A stretch of DNA of 64,000 nt, taken from positions 186,001 to 250,000 of the forward strand of contig NZ_JAUSMX010000008.1 in assembly GCF_030646115.1 (NCBI RefSeq), in the 5' to 3' direction. The translations under genes were made by a program, and so were the position numbers. The stretch is from Fluviicoccus sp. (GTDB taxonomy: Bacteria > Pseudomonadota > Gammaproteobacteria > Pseudomonadales > Moraxellaceae). Under the pieces are notes generated by a model. The model saw nothing but the letters and a program-made list of their open reading frames with translations, was not told where the DNA came from and ran no database searches. The stretch's first letter is position 1. The number at the start of each line of letters is the position of its first letter. Of the stretch, positions 8,294 through 17,218 are shown piece after piece.

Positions 8294-8674
8294 TCAGTTG
8301 CGGTCCCTGATAGCCCAGACCTGATCCGCCAGAGCCATTGGGTCGAAGGGCTTGGCGATGACTGCCGTTGCTCCCAGTGACTTGAAGTGGGCCACTTCCT
8401 GCGGCTGCACCTTGGCCGTGACAAAAGCGAAGCGCGCACCTGCCAGTTCGGGCATCAATTGCAGGTGTTGCAGAGTGGTGGGGCCGTCCATGCCGGGCAT
8501 CATCACGTCCAGCAGGACAATGTCCGGCAGGAATCGCAAGGCGGCTTCCAGTGCTTCGGCCCCGGAAGCGCAGATGCACAGCGACATGCCCGGCTCGTCT
8601 TCCAGGGCGAATTCAACAATGGTGCGGATATCCGGTTCATCATCAACATACATGACACGTACAGGTTCAGTCAT
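8294..8674 (-). CDS. Single-domain response regulator (CheY-like receiver)
   Basis: Stand-alone receiver of 126 residues. It shows the acidic pocket in VMYVDDEPD, the phospho-accepting Asp in IVLLDVMMPGMDG, the conserved Thr in AFVTAKV and the Lys in VIAKPFDP. No output domain follows, so it either relays phosphate or acts by protein contact. It lies 37 bases downstream of a hybrid histidine kinase gene on the same strand, so its natural partners are that kinase and the Hpt-containing protein encoded divergently from it. Confidence 0.9.
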   Translation of the reverse strand: MTEPVRVMYVDDEPDIRTIVEFALEDEPGMSLCICASGAEALEAALRFLPDIVLLDVMMPGMDGPTTLQHLQLMPELAGARFAFVTAKVQPQEVAHFKSLGATAVIAKPFDPMALADQVWAIRDRN

Positions 8675-8711
8675 CTACAGGCTCCAACAGGCGTTAAAGG
8701 GTTCAAGGGGC

Positions 8712-11027
8712 TCAGGCATGAATCAGCTTGCGTATGGTCGCCAGCAGTTCTTCATTACTGGTCTTGGACTTGGTAAGTGATTCGGCAACACGGTTGCTGA
8801 TGGCGCTGGAACTCTCCTTTCCTGAAAATACCAGCACCTGGCTGCGGGGATCAATCTGCTCCAGCAGCGACAGGCCGTTACCGTCGGGCAGGCCAAGGTC
8901 CAGCAGCACCAGATCGAAAAAACCGTTCTTGAGCGCCTGGCGGGCTTCCGCCAGACTGGCCGCCGGGGTGTAGTCGGCAATGTCCTCGACCAGCAATTGC
9001 GTAATCTGCAGGATGTCCTCCGCATCTTCCACATGCAGTATGCGCGGCTTGCCGCCGGCTTGCAGTACTTGCCTCAATGCCTGTTTCAGGCGTTCAGGGT
9101 CAACCGGTTTGTGCAGCCAGTCGCTAATGTTGAGGACATCGAATCCCGGCCCGGAAGTCGGATCGCCCTGATGGCCATTGATCATGATTACCGGCAGCTT
9201 GCGGTGCTCGGGATGCTCGCGCAAGTCCTGCAACAGCGTCATGCTGTCGCCCTCGGTCATGGCGATGTCCAGCAGCATGGCGTCATAGGTGTGCATCATC
9301 AACAGCGCCTTGACCTTGGCGATCGAAAAGGCGATATCGCAGGCAAAACCTTCCTCTTGCAGCAGTTCACTGAGCATGAGCGCGGTATCGGAATTGTTCT
9401 CGCAAATCAGCAGCCGGAACCGGGCTTCGACCGCTTCCCCGGCCGGGTTGCCGATTTCGGTGGCGGGGAGGGTGAAGAAGAATTCGGTGTCGCCCGGTGC
9501 GGACGTGTAATCAACGGCGCCTTCGTGTCGTTCGACAATGGCCTTGGTGATGCTGAGTCCCAACCCGGTGCCGCCCTTGTCGCGGGTGTCCGAGGCATCG
9601 GCCTGCGCGAAGCGCTGGAAGATGCGGGGGCGGAAAGCATCGGGGATGCCCTTGCCGTTGTCGTGAACGCTGACCCGCCAGTAATGGTACTGGCGGTCTA
9701 TGCAGATGGTGACGACTCCGCCGGGCGGTGAATACTTGACGGCGTTGGAAATCAGGTTGGCGAAGACCTGCAGCAGGCGGTGTTCGTCGCCGCTGATCAG
9801 CGCCTGTTCCGGTGCGCCGTCCAGGCGCAGGCTGACCTGATGCTGGCTGGCATAGCTTTCATTGGCGGAGATCGCCTGTCGGGTGACTGCGACCAGGTCC
9901 AGGGCGGTAAAGATAAATTCCAGCCTCCCGGATTCGATTTTTTCCAGATCAAGGATGTCATTGATCAGCAAGGTCAGCCGTTCGCTGTTGCGGGTGGCGG
10001 TTTCCAGCAACTGCTTCGCCTTGGGCGACAAGCCGTCGGAAGCCTTGCCCAGCACCAGCCCCAGCGCGCCGCGAATGGAAGTCAGCGGGGTGCGCAGTTC
10101 GTGACTGACGGTGGAAATGAATTCATTCTTCAGCCGCTCCATGTGCCGCCGTTCGCTGATATCCCGCATCACGACCGTGAACATGGTGCGGTCGGCCATC
10201 TGCATTGGGCTGATACCGGCTTCCAGTGGAAAGACAACGCCGTTCTTGCGTCTGCCTTCCAGGTTGCTGTCGAGGGCGCCGCCACTGCCGTCGGTGAGGT
10301 GCGGTTCCAGTGCCGGCACCAGCTCCCGCACCGGTTTTCCGGCCAGTTCATCAGCGGCATAATCAAACAGGCGCAAAGCAGCCGGGTTGAAGTTCTCGAT
10401 AAGGCCGTGCGTGTCCAGCGTGAAAATGGCATCGGCGACGCTTTCAAAAATGGCGTAGAGCAGGATGCGCTGCTCATTCAGCTCGCGCACCGCATCCACG
10501 GTTTGCTGCATGGATAACTGCTGCTCGACGGCATCGGCGATATCCCGCAATAATTCCAGTTGGCGCGAAGACAGGGTGCGCGGCTCGCAGTCCATGAGGC
10601 AAAGCGTGCCGACCCGTTGCCGCGTGGCCCCGGCATGCAGCGGCGCGCCCGCATAAAAGCGGACATGCGGGGCACCGGTCACTGCCTTGAAATGAGCAAA
10701 GCGCGTGTCCAGCCGGGCATCCGGCACCAGCAGGATGTCCTCACCCTTTATGGCGTAATGGCAGAAAGTGTCCTCGCGGGAGCGTGCTTCCTCGCAGGGC
10801 TCCATGCCGAAGCAGGATTTGGTCCACAGCCGGTCAGCGTCGACCAGGGTGATCATGACGATCGGGATGCCGAAGACTTCGCGGACAATGCGCGTCAGCC
10901 GGTCAAAGCGCTCCTCGGGCGGGGTGTCCAGGATTTGCAGGGCGTGCAGGGCATGCAGCCGCTCGTACTCCGCCGCCATGGTGCTGTGGAGTTCGGTCTT
11001 GCTGGATCCGGTCGCCGTGGTGGTCAT
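8712..11027 (-). CDS. Hybrid histidine kinase, GAF-PAS-HisKA-HATPase-REC-REC
   Basis: Cytoplasmic sensor kinase of 771 residues with no obvious membrane segment. Order: GAF domain (about residues 25-170), PAS domain (about 185-300), HisKA with the phospho-histidine in TVSHELRTPLTS, HATPase with NAVKYSP and GTGLGLSI, then two receivers. The first receiver is atypical: its pocket reads ICENNSD and the usual Thr/Ser position is Asn (VIMING), although the Asp (MLLDIAM) and Lys (LHKPVD) remain. The second is near canonical (HVEDAED, VLLDLGLPDG, VFSGKE). There is no Hpt domain, but the divergent neighbour supplies one. GAF and PAS point to a soluble ligand or redox cue. Operon with the downstream receiver. 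Confidence 0.9.
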   Translation of the reverse strand: MTTTATGSSKTELHSTMAAEYERLHALHALQILDTPPEERFDRLTRIVREVFGIPIVMITLVDADRLWTKSCFGMEPCEEARSREDTFCHYAIKGEDILLVPDARLDTRFAHFKAVTGAPHVRFYAGAPLHAGATRQRVGTLCLMDCEPRTLSSRQLELLRDIADAVEQQLSMQQTVDAVRELNEQRILLYAIFESVADAIFTLDTHGLIENFNPAALRLFDYAADELAGKPVRELVPALEPHLTDGSGGALDSNLEGRRKNGVVFPLEAGISPMQMADRTMFTVVMRDISERRHMERLKNEFISTVSHELRTPLTSIRGALGLVLGKASDGLSPKAKQLLETATRNSERLTLLINDILDLEKIESGRLEFIFTALDLVAVTRQAISANESYASQHQVSLRLDGAPEQALISGDEHRLLQVFANLISNAVKYSPPGGVVTICIDRQYHYWRVSVHDNGKGIPDAFRPRIFQRFAQADASDTRDKGGTGLGLSITKAIVERHEGAVDYTSAPGDTEFFFTLPATEIGNPAGEAVEARFRLLICENNSDTALMLSELLQEEGFACDIAFSIAKVKALLMMHTYDAMLLDIAMTEGDSMTLLQDLREHPEHRKLPVIMINGHQGDPTSGPGFDVLNISDWLHKPVDPERLKQALRQVLQAGGKPRILHVEDAEDILQITQLLVEDIADYTPAASLAEARQALKNGFFDLVLLDLGLPDGNGLSLLEQIDPRSQVLVFSGKESSSAISNRVAESLTKSKTSNEELLATIRKLIHA

Positions 11028-11142
11028 GGTGGCCCTCGGTGTGGCAGCCGCGTGCCGGGTATTGGCAGCGTGATGCGGAGTGCGGCTGGGAAATGGTGTG
11101 CTGCCCTGCGTTGGCAGTGTATGGTGGATTGTTGTCCTGTGT

Positions 11143-11177
11143 CACTATGGACAGCAGTCATGGCGGTTGCCATAGTG
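11143..11177. promoter_or_regulatory. Inverted repeat in divergent promoter region
   Basis: CACTATGG at 11143-11150 is mirrored by CCATAGTG at 11170-11177, a 27-bp centre-to-centre separation inside the 230-bp gap between the hybrid kinase and the Hpt-REC-REC gene. It could be an operator shared by both promoters. No matching regulator is identifiable; the rest of this gap holds nothing else I can support. Confidence 0.4.
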
Positions 11178-11257
11178 CAGCCCGTGTTTTTCAGGGGCGC
11201 CGGCCGCTTTGTTCAGGCCGAATCTGTCCCTACCCGATTATTCCGGAGTTCCGTGTC

Positions 11258-13696
11258 ATGGATCCACGCAAGGCATTGCTCGAAGCCCGCATCCGCAGCG
11301 TCAAGGCCGGTTTTGTCGCGGCCCTGCCCGAGAAGGGCGCGGCCATCGCAGGTCACTGGCGAACATTGCGCCACAACGGCTGGGACGACCAGGAGGGACT
11401 GGAGTTGCAGCGTCTGGCGCACAATCTGGCGGGCTCGGGCGGCACCTTCGGTTTTCCCGAGGTCAGCCGCACCGCCCGTGAGCTGGATATCTCGCTGGGC
11501 AAGATCCTGCGGGCGGAGTCTTCCACCCGCAATATCCGCCCTGAAACCATCCTCAAGCTGGAAGAACAGGTGGACAGCCTGCTGCTTGTCATCAAGGATG
11601 CCCTGGTTAACCAGGATTCCCCTGCGGATACGCCGGTGCTGACCCAGATTGTGGCCGGGCCGGGCAAGTCGGTGGTGGTGATTGATGATGATCCCTTCCT
11701 GCGTGAGCGCATGTCGGCACTGCTGGAGGCGGCGGGCTATCAGGTGACAGCCTTCGAAACACCGGCCAAGGCCATTCCCTATTTTCAGGAGCACCAGCCC
11801 GCCATGGTGTTGCTGGACCTGATGTTTCCCGGCCGTCGCGGCCCCGCCTTCGAGGTGATTGCCCACCTGCGTGGCGAAACCGGCCAGCGCACACCGGTGG
11901 CGGTGATCAGCGGTCATGCCGACTTCCGCTCCCGCATGGAAGCCACCCGCGCTGGCGCGGACGCCTATCTGGCCAAGCCGCTGGAGGAATCCCGGCTGCT
12001 GGAAGTGGCGGCGCAGTTGACCGACCGCCGGCTGGATGACGGCTGGCGCTGCCTGGTGATTGACGATGATGAGGCCATGGCCCGGCAAGTCGCCGCCTGG
12101 CTGTGCCATGCCGGCCTGACCGCCGAGTGGGTGACCAGCCCCGCCGACAGCTGGCTGAAAGTGCGCGAGTTCCATCCCGATGTCATCGTCATGGATGTCA
12201 ACATGCCGGAATACAACGGCATTGAGCTGGCGACCATGCTGCGCCAGGATGCCGAAACCACCTTCATTCCTATTGTCTTCCTGACGTCCGATACTGATAC
12301 CCGCGTCCGCCGCCAGGCGATGGCCGTGGGTGCGGACGACTATCTGCTGAAACCCGTTGACCGGCTGCCGCTGGTGCAGGCCGTGCTGGCGCAGGCCCGC
12401 CTCGGCAAGCGTGTTCAGGGGCGGGTGTCGCGGCTGTCGCGTCAAGCCGGTGGCGGCGGGCTGTCGCGGCACTTCTTCTTCAACCGCCTGGAATGGGCGC
12501 TGGATGAGGCCGGGGAGGGCATGGTGCGCCCGGCGCTGGTGTTGCTGGCGCTGGTTGAAGCGCCAAAGGTGCTGGAGACGCACGGCGTGCTGGGCATGGC
12601 GGCCCTGCAACAGCTGTGGCAGGAAAGGCTGGAAGGTCTGGAGGAAGATGTCTGGACGCTGCTGGGAGAAAATATTGTCGGCCTGTTGCTGCCGCGTGAC
12701 ACGCCTTCGGGCCACCGCATGCGGGTGAGCGCCATCCTCAGCCGTCTTGCCGTGGCCCCGTACAGCATCAACGGGCAGGAGATTGCCTCGTCGGCCTGTG
12801 CGGCCATCCTCAACCTGCGTCAGGGCAAGGCCCCGGCGGCGGTGCTGTTGCAGGCGGAGCAAGCGCTGGGCCTGGCGCTGGACGGCGAGCCGGGCACGGT
12901 CATCGAAGCGTATGTCGGCGATGCCGGCCCGATAGAGACGAGCGGCACTTTGCCGACGGACCGGCTGCGGGTGGTGTATCAGGCGATTGCCACCCTGGAT
13001 GAGGAAGGCGAGGGGAATTGCGATCCGGTAAAGTCGGTGCTGGTGCGCCTGGCCGACGCCGACGGCCAACTGCTGCCGGCCGGCAGCTTGCTGGCGGACC
13101 TGGAAAAAAGCGGCCTGCTCCCGGAACTGGATGCCTGGCTGCTCCGTCAGGCGCACCGCATCCTGACTTCGCAAATTGATGCCGCACAGGGGCTGACGCT
13201 GGTAGTGAGCGCCTCCCCGCAAAGCCTTGGCAGCGCGGTTTATCTGGAAACCTTGCGGGCGCTGATCGCGATGTCCCCGATGCGCAACCCCCGCCAGCGT
13301 CTGGTGGTCGCCATCAGCGAGGCCTCCGCCATCACGCACCGCTCACAGGTGGAGCGACTGGCGGCGCTGTTGCAGGAGCTGGGTCTGGGACTGATGGTGA
13401 ACGGCTATGGCGGCTCCATCAATGCCGCCGCCATTCTGGAGCAGTTGCGGCCGCTGTATGCCCGGCTGGATGAGGGACTGGGCCGCCGTCTGGAAAAAAC
13501 CGGCGAGTATCTGGCGGACGACCGCGCCCTGCTGGAAACAGCCGAGGCTCTGGGCGTCACGGTGGTGGCCGGCGGCATCGAGCGTGCGGCAAGCCTGTCC
13601 GGGCTGTGGGCAAAGGGTATCCGCTGGTTCCAGGGCTATTACATCCATGAGCCGGAATCGGCGCCGGTATCGGTGGCGGAAACTGTAACGGCGTGA
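11258..13696 (+). CDS. Hpt-REC-REC protein with degenerate GGDEF and EAL-like domains
   Basis: Multidomain signalling protein of 812 residues. An N-terminal Hpt domain has the transfer histidine at about residue 55 (AHNLAGSGGTFGF). Two receivers follow (about 135-255 and 260-375), each with an intact acidic pair, Asp (VLLDLMFPG; VIVMDVNMPEYNG) and Lys (LAKPLEE; LLKPVDR). The region 395-540 has GGDEF-like layout but no GGDEF signature (GENIVGLLLPR at the equivalent place). The last ~250 residues align in style with EAL domains, ending in VAGGIER and FQGYYIHEP, yet lack the EAL triad and the metal-binding set. It is therefore probably an effector or scaffold rather than a c-di-GMP enzyme. ATG 11258 places the Hpt domain directly at the N terminus; earlier in-frame codons are low-complexity. 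Confidence 0.85.
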   Translation: MDPRKALLEARIRSVKAGFVAALPEKGAAIAGHWRTLRHNGWDDQEGLELQRLAHNLAGSGGTFGFPEVSRTARELDISLGKILRAESSTRNIRPETILKLEEQVDSLLLVIKDALVNQDSPADTPVLTQIVAGPGKSVVVIDDDPFLRERMSALLEAAGYQVTAFETPAKAIPYFQEHQPAMVLLDLMFPGRRGPAFEVIAHLRGETGQRTPVAVISGHADFRSRMEATRAGADAYLAKPLEESRLLEVAAQLTDRRLDDGWRCLVIDDDEAMARQVAAWLCHAGLTAEWVTSPADSWLKVREFHPDVIVMDVNMPEYNGIELATMLRQDAETTFIPIVFLTSDTDTRVRRQAMAVGADDYLLKPVDRLPLVQAVLAQARLGKRVQGRVSRLSRQAGGGGLSRHFFFNRLEWALDEAGEGMVRPALVLLALVEAPKVLETHGVLGMAALQQLWQERLEGLEEDVWTLLGENIVGLLLPRDTPSGHRMRVSAILSRLAVAPYSINGQEIASSACAAILNLRQGKAPAAVLLQAEQALGLALDGEPGTVIEAYVGDAGPIETSGTLPTDRLRVVYQAIATLDEEGEGNCDPVKSVLVRLADADGQLLPAGSLLADLEKSGLLPELDAWLLRQAHRILTSQIDAAQGLTLVVSASPQSLGSAVYLETLRALIAMSPMRNPRQRLVVAISEASAITHRSQVERLAALLQELGLGLMVNGYGGSINAAAILEQLRPLYARLDEGLGRRLEKTGEYLADDRALLETAEALGVTVVAGGIERAASLSGLWAKGIRWFQGYYIHEPESAPVSVAETVTA

Positions 13697-13713
13697 GCTG
13701 CCGCGATGCCGCC

Positions 13714-13741
13714 CCCGGCCGCCACCCGGCGGGCGGCCGGG
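13714..13741 (+). terminator. GC-rich hairpin after the Hpt-REC-REC gene
   Basis: A perfect 10-bp stem (CCCGGCCGCC at 13714-13723 with its complement at 13732-13741) and an 8-nt loop, 17 bases after the stop codon. There is no T-run, so it may be an atypical terminator or a 3'-end stabilising structure. Confidence 0.5.
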
Positions 13742-13815
13742 CGCCTCCCGAGCCGGGATTTACCATATACAAGTGTATAATTCAAAAAGAGTTTTACCAT
13801 CTGCGCCATTTGCTG

Positions 13816-13853
13816 AAGCTTGTCCTGAATTCCCAATAAGCTTGTCGGGAATT
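13816..13853. promoter_or_regulatory. Tandem 16-bp repeats upstream of the GH35 gene
   Basis: AAGCTTGTCCTGAATT (13816-13831) recurs as AAGCTTGTCGGGAATT (13838-13853), 14 of 16 identical, spaced by 22 bases, close to two helical turns. An inverted AATTCCC/GGGAATT pair is nested in them. About 35 bases before, TATAC-AAGT-GTATA (13766-13779) is another small palindrome. The site is 108 bases before the GH35 start and is a candidate operator for sugar-dependent regulation. Confidence 0.45.
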
Positions 13854-13960
13854 ATCAATCGTTTAAAAATCACCCTGCTATATTGTCCGACAATCCGGTC
13901 GGTTGGTGGCTGGATTCTTTGAGAGGCATTTTCCTCTGTCCAGTTTTGGGTGACATCACA

Positions 13961-16900
13961 ATGAACAAACTGTTGCTTGCCGCCGGCATCGCGCTGGCTT
14001 CCGCCTCCGGGCTGGCAAACGCGGGGTTATCGAATGGCCTGCCGTATTCCGTGAGTGTGGATGCCAAGGGCTACCTGATTGACGGTCAGTACAAGCTGCT
14101 GCGCGGCGGCACCGTGCAATGGTTCCGCATTCCGCAAAGTGAATGGCGTGACCGCCTGCAGCGCTTCAAGGCCGCCGGGTTCAACACCGTTGACCTGTAT
14201 GTGGCCTGGAACTCCGTGGAGCCGCGCAACAACCAGTTCAACTTCCAGAACCTGCGCAGCTTCGTGCAGCTGTGCAAGGACATGGGGCTGTATGTCTACC
14301 TGCGTCCCGGCCCGTACATCACCAATGAAATGGACGGCGGCGGCATACCCGGCTGGCTGTCGGCCATGTCCACCAAGAAGGACATCGCCGCGGACGGCAA
14401 GCCCAACCTGCGCACGCATGACCCGGACTACCTGAACTATGCGGGCCGTTACCTGCGCCGCCTGAACACCGAAGTCCGCGATTTCTTTGCCGATCGCGGC
14501 GGCCCCATCATCCTTTATTCGCTGGAAAACGAGTACAACTGGTTCCAGCCTTTTCATGAAGCCGACAAGCTGTTTGGGTATGAAGGCGGTCCCGAGCGCG
14601 GGCTGTGGCAGACCTATAACCCGACGGCCTATTTCAGCGCGCTGCGCGACATAGTCCGCAACGACGGCATCACCGTGCCGCTGACCACTTGCCCCGGTGA
14701 CGGCAAGGCCTCGGCCACCGGCGATGTTTCCGGCATCATTCCCATGCCCAACATCTATAACGGCCTGGGCGGCGACCTGCCCGAAAAAACCGCTGTCGAT
14801 TTGCTGACCGACATGCACAACCCCGCCAATCATGGCGGCGCGTATGTGAATATGCCCAGCGGCACCACGGAAACGGACCGTGACCCGGTGAAGATCAAGC
14901 GTTTACTGCTGGGTGGCCTCGACGGGGCATTTGCCTTCAACGCGGTGGGGATGATGACGCCTGGCTACCGCAACGCCATCGTGCTCAACACCCGCAGCGT
15001 CGACAACGCCTTCGACTTCAGCACCATCAACAACATCATGAACGGCTTCGTCTCGCCGCAGATTTCCTACTTTCACGGCGTGGTGGACTACTACGGCCCG
15101 ATTTCGCCGTCCGGCATCCTGCGTCCGTCGTTCCACGGTTTCCGCCGCGACAACCTGTTCTTCGACAGCGTGGAGCCGTATTTCGCCCCGGCCGGTATTG
15201 CCTCGAAAACGGGATACAGCATTGCCAACACCAACCTCGGTTCGGTGGAAAGCAACGCCAAGGTCAATTACTGGCTGCAAGGCGCGCAGGGTGTGCGTTT
15301 CCTGAACGTGGTCAACCCGTCGGGCAGCGCCCAGACGGTGGGCTTGAACGGCATCAGCCTGAATGGGCAGACCCTGCCGAAATATGTGCCGATGACCGTT
15401 CCGGTGAACCCGGACGCGCCACCCAGCCAGTTCGGCACCGCCTCCAACGAATACGCGATGATCCTGGTGCAAGACCTGCCCATCCCCAATGCCGGCAAGC
15501 TGGCGTGGACCACCAGCGAACTGCTGACCCTGCGTGACTACAACGGCGACGCGCTGCTGATTGTGCACGGCGCCGCCAACGGCCAGGGCGAGCTGGTGCT
15601 GGACGGCCTGGGCGCCGGGGCGCAAATCCTGGCGCGTGACAGCGGAGTCAATATTGCCGAGTTCAGCAATGGCAAGCTGGCCGTCACCTACACCCACAGC
15701 CCGCATCTGGAGCTGGTGGTGCAGTCCGCCACTGGCCGCAAGGTGCGGGTGCTGGTGACCACCTCCGAGGAAGCCGGGCGCTTCTGGTTCCCGAAAGCCA
15801 ACGGCCAGCAGCTGGTCGTCGCCGGTCTGGATTATCTGGATGAAAGCGCCACCGTCACCAATTACCGCTTCTCTACCGGCGCAGAATATGACAGTAAGAC
15901 CCGTCCGTTATTCGTGATGTCGCCGCGTCAGGTGATGGTGAACGGCCTGGCGGTGTTGTCGGCCTGGGATGCGGCCACGCAAAGCACCACCTACACCAAG
16001 CCGACGTCCATTCCCGCGTTGACGCCGCTGCCCAGCCTGATGACCGGCAAGGCCGCCAGCGACATGAGCGAAGCCAACCCGTCTTATGACACCACCGCCT
16101 GGACGAAGTGGACCGGTCAGCCGCAGTCGCTGGAAAGCAAGGGCATCTACACCGGTCACGCCTGGTATCGCGCCGAGATCAACTTTGACCATGCCCCGTA
16201 CTGGTATGAAGACGCCTCGCTGTATGTGGAACATGCCTCGGACATCGTCGGCATCTATGTCAACGGCACCTACCTCAGCACACAACTGCCGCTGGGCACC
16301 GAGCTGGATTCCGATTCGTGGAACGCCAACTACCAGTTCCCGTCGCTGAAGCCTTACCTGAAGGCGGGCAAGAACGTGATTGCCTTCCGTACTGAAATCT
16401 GGGGCCATGGCAGCTTCATGTGGCCGCGCGGCACCCTGGCCGCCACCAACATGAAGATGCCGGCCTTGGGTTTTGACAGCCAGAAAGGCTTGCTGGGCAC
16501 AGCGCGCATTGGCGGCAACAACCTGACCAATTGGTCGGTGCGGGCTGATCTGGGCGGCGAACGCACGGGCCTGATGAACACCTCTTACAATGACAGCGGC
16601 TGGGCGAACTACAGCCTGCCGATGACGCTGGCCAAGGGTGAAGTGCGCTGGTACCGCACCAAGTTCGACGCCTCGCAACTGCCGAGCCTGCTGAACCAGT
16701 ATGCGCCGCTGTCGGTGCGCTTCAATGGCGAGCGGGTGAAGGCGACGATCTGGCTGAATGGCCAGCTGGTGGGTCGCTGGATGAGCGGTGACGGCTGGAT
16801 TGGTCGCGGCTTCTGGGGCCGGGCGCTGCGCGACATGTGGATGAACACCGATCCGGATTACTACCCGATCAGTCGCAGCGGTCTGAACCCGGCCGGGACG

Positions 16901-17077
16901 CCGAATACGCTGGCAGTGGCTTTTGAGGATGTGTCCGGGGGCGGTGATGCGGCGGGCAAGGTGACGGAAGTGGCGTTGGCTTACAGTCCGGAAATCCGGG
17001 GTGAGCTGAACGGGGCGACGGTGTTGTTGCCGCAGGCTCGGGGGAGGACGCAGGTGGTGCTGGATTTCCTGGAGTAA
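13961..17077 (+). CDS. Secreted glycoside hydrolase family 35 (beta-galactosidase-like)
   Basis: Large exported enzyme of 1038 residues from ATG 13961. A signal peptide (LLLAAGIALASASGLANA, cleavage after about residue 21) precedes a TIM-barrel domain. GH35 traits are the substrate-recognition start with GGTVQWFRIPQSEWRDRL, FNTVDLYVAWNSVEP, VYLRPGPYITNEMDGGGIPGWL, and the acid/base region LENEYNWF with Glu at about residue 191. The second catalytic glutamate is usually in an E-(F/Y)-W-x-G-W-F segment, which I could not find; the equivalent stretch around YVNMPSGTTETDRD is divergent. C-terminal jelly-roll modules contain two galactose-binding-like repeats. Likely acts on beta-galactosides in polysaccharide outside the cytoplasm. 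It is monocistronic, followed by a terminator. Confidence 0.85.
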   Translation: MNKLLLAAGIALASASGLANAGLSNGLPYSVSVDAKGYLIDGQYKLLRGGTVQWFRIPQSEWRDRLQRFKAAGFNTVDLYVAWNSVEPRNNQFNFQNLRSFVQLCKDMGLYVYLRPGPYITNEMDGGGIPGWLSAMSTKKDIAADGKPNLRTHDPDYLNYAGRYLRRLNTEVRDFFADRGGPIILYSLENEYNWFQPFHEADKLFGYEGGPERGLWQTYNPTAYFSALRDIVRNDGITVPLTTCPGDGKASATGDVSGIIPMPNIYNGLGGDLPEKTAVDLLTDMHNPANHGGAYVNMPSGTTETDRDPVKIKRLLLGGLDGAFAFNAVGMMTPGYRNAIVLNTRSVDNAFDFSTINNIMNGFVSPQISYFHGVVDYYGPISPSGILRPSFHGFRRDNLFFDSVEPYFAPAGIASKTGYSIANTNLGSVESNAKVNYWLQGAQGVRFLNVVNPSGSAQTVGLNGISLNGQTLPKYVPMTVPVNPDAPPSQFGTASNEYAMILVQDLPIPNAGKLAWTTSELLTLRDYNGDALLIVHGAANGQGELVLDGLGAGAQILARDSGVNIAEFSNGKLAVTYTHSPHLELVVQSATGRKVRVLVTTSEEAGRFWFPKANGQQLVVAGLDYLDESATVTNYRFSTGAEYDSKTRPLFVMSPRQVMVNGLAVLSAWDAATQSTTYTKPTSIPALTPLPSLMTGKAASDMSEANPSYDTTAWTKWTGQPQSLESKGIYTGHAWYRAEINFDHAPYWYEDASLYVEHASDIVGIYVNGTYLSTQLPLGTELDSDSWNANYQFPSLKPYLKAGKNVIAFRTEIWGHGSFMWPRGTLAATNMKMPALGFDSQKGLLGTARIGGNNLTNWSVRADLGGERTGLMNTSYNDSGWANYSLPMTLAKGEVRWYRTKFDASQLPSLLNQYAPLSVRFNGERVKATIWLNGQLVGRWMSGDGWIGRGFWGRALRDMWMNTDPDYYPISRSGLNPAGTPNTLAVAFEDVSGGGDAAGKVTEVALAYSPEIRGELNGATVLLPQARGRTQVVLDFLE

Positions 17078-17099
17078 TGTTTCAGGGAAGGTGAAGGGA

Positions 17100-17127
17100 G
17101 GGGCGGCCGGGAGGTCGCCCCTTTTTT
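17100..17127 (+). terminator. Rho-independent terminator after GH35 gene
   Basis: GGGGCG at 17100-17105 pairs with CGCCCC at 17116-17121, with further GC pairing inside, followed by six T residues (17122-17127). It lies 23 bases after the GH35 stop. Confidence 0.9.
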
Positions 17128-17218
17128 CGTTTATGCTGGAGTGAGCTCCATACACGCTAGCCCTTACTGGCATAGAATGGCAAATGGAAGCGAGATAGAT
17201 AATCGGAGGAGAAAAATC

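Noticed and set aside
11213-13339. 708-codon minus-strand open frame opposite the Hpt-REC-REC gene
   Set aside because: No family motifs and composition typical of a shadow frame; the plus strand encodes recognisable domains throughout.
11258-13696. Active diguanylate cyclase/phosphodiesterase
   Set aside because: Neither a GGDEF nor an EAL motif is present; only the general layout and the QGYY-like end remain.
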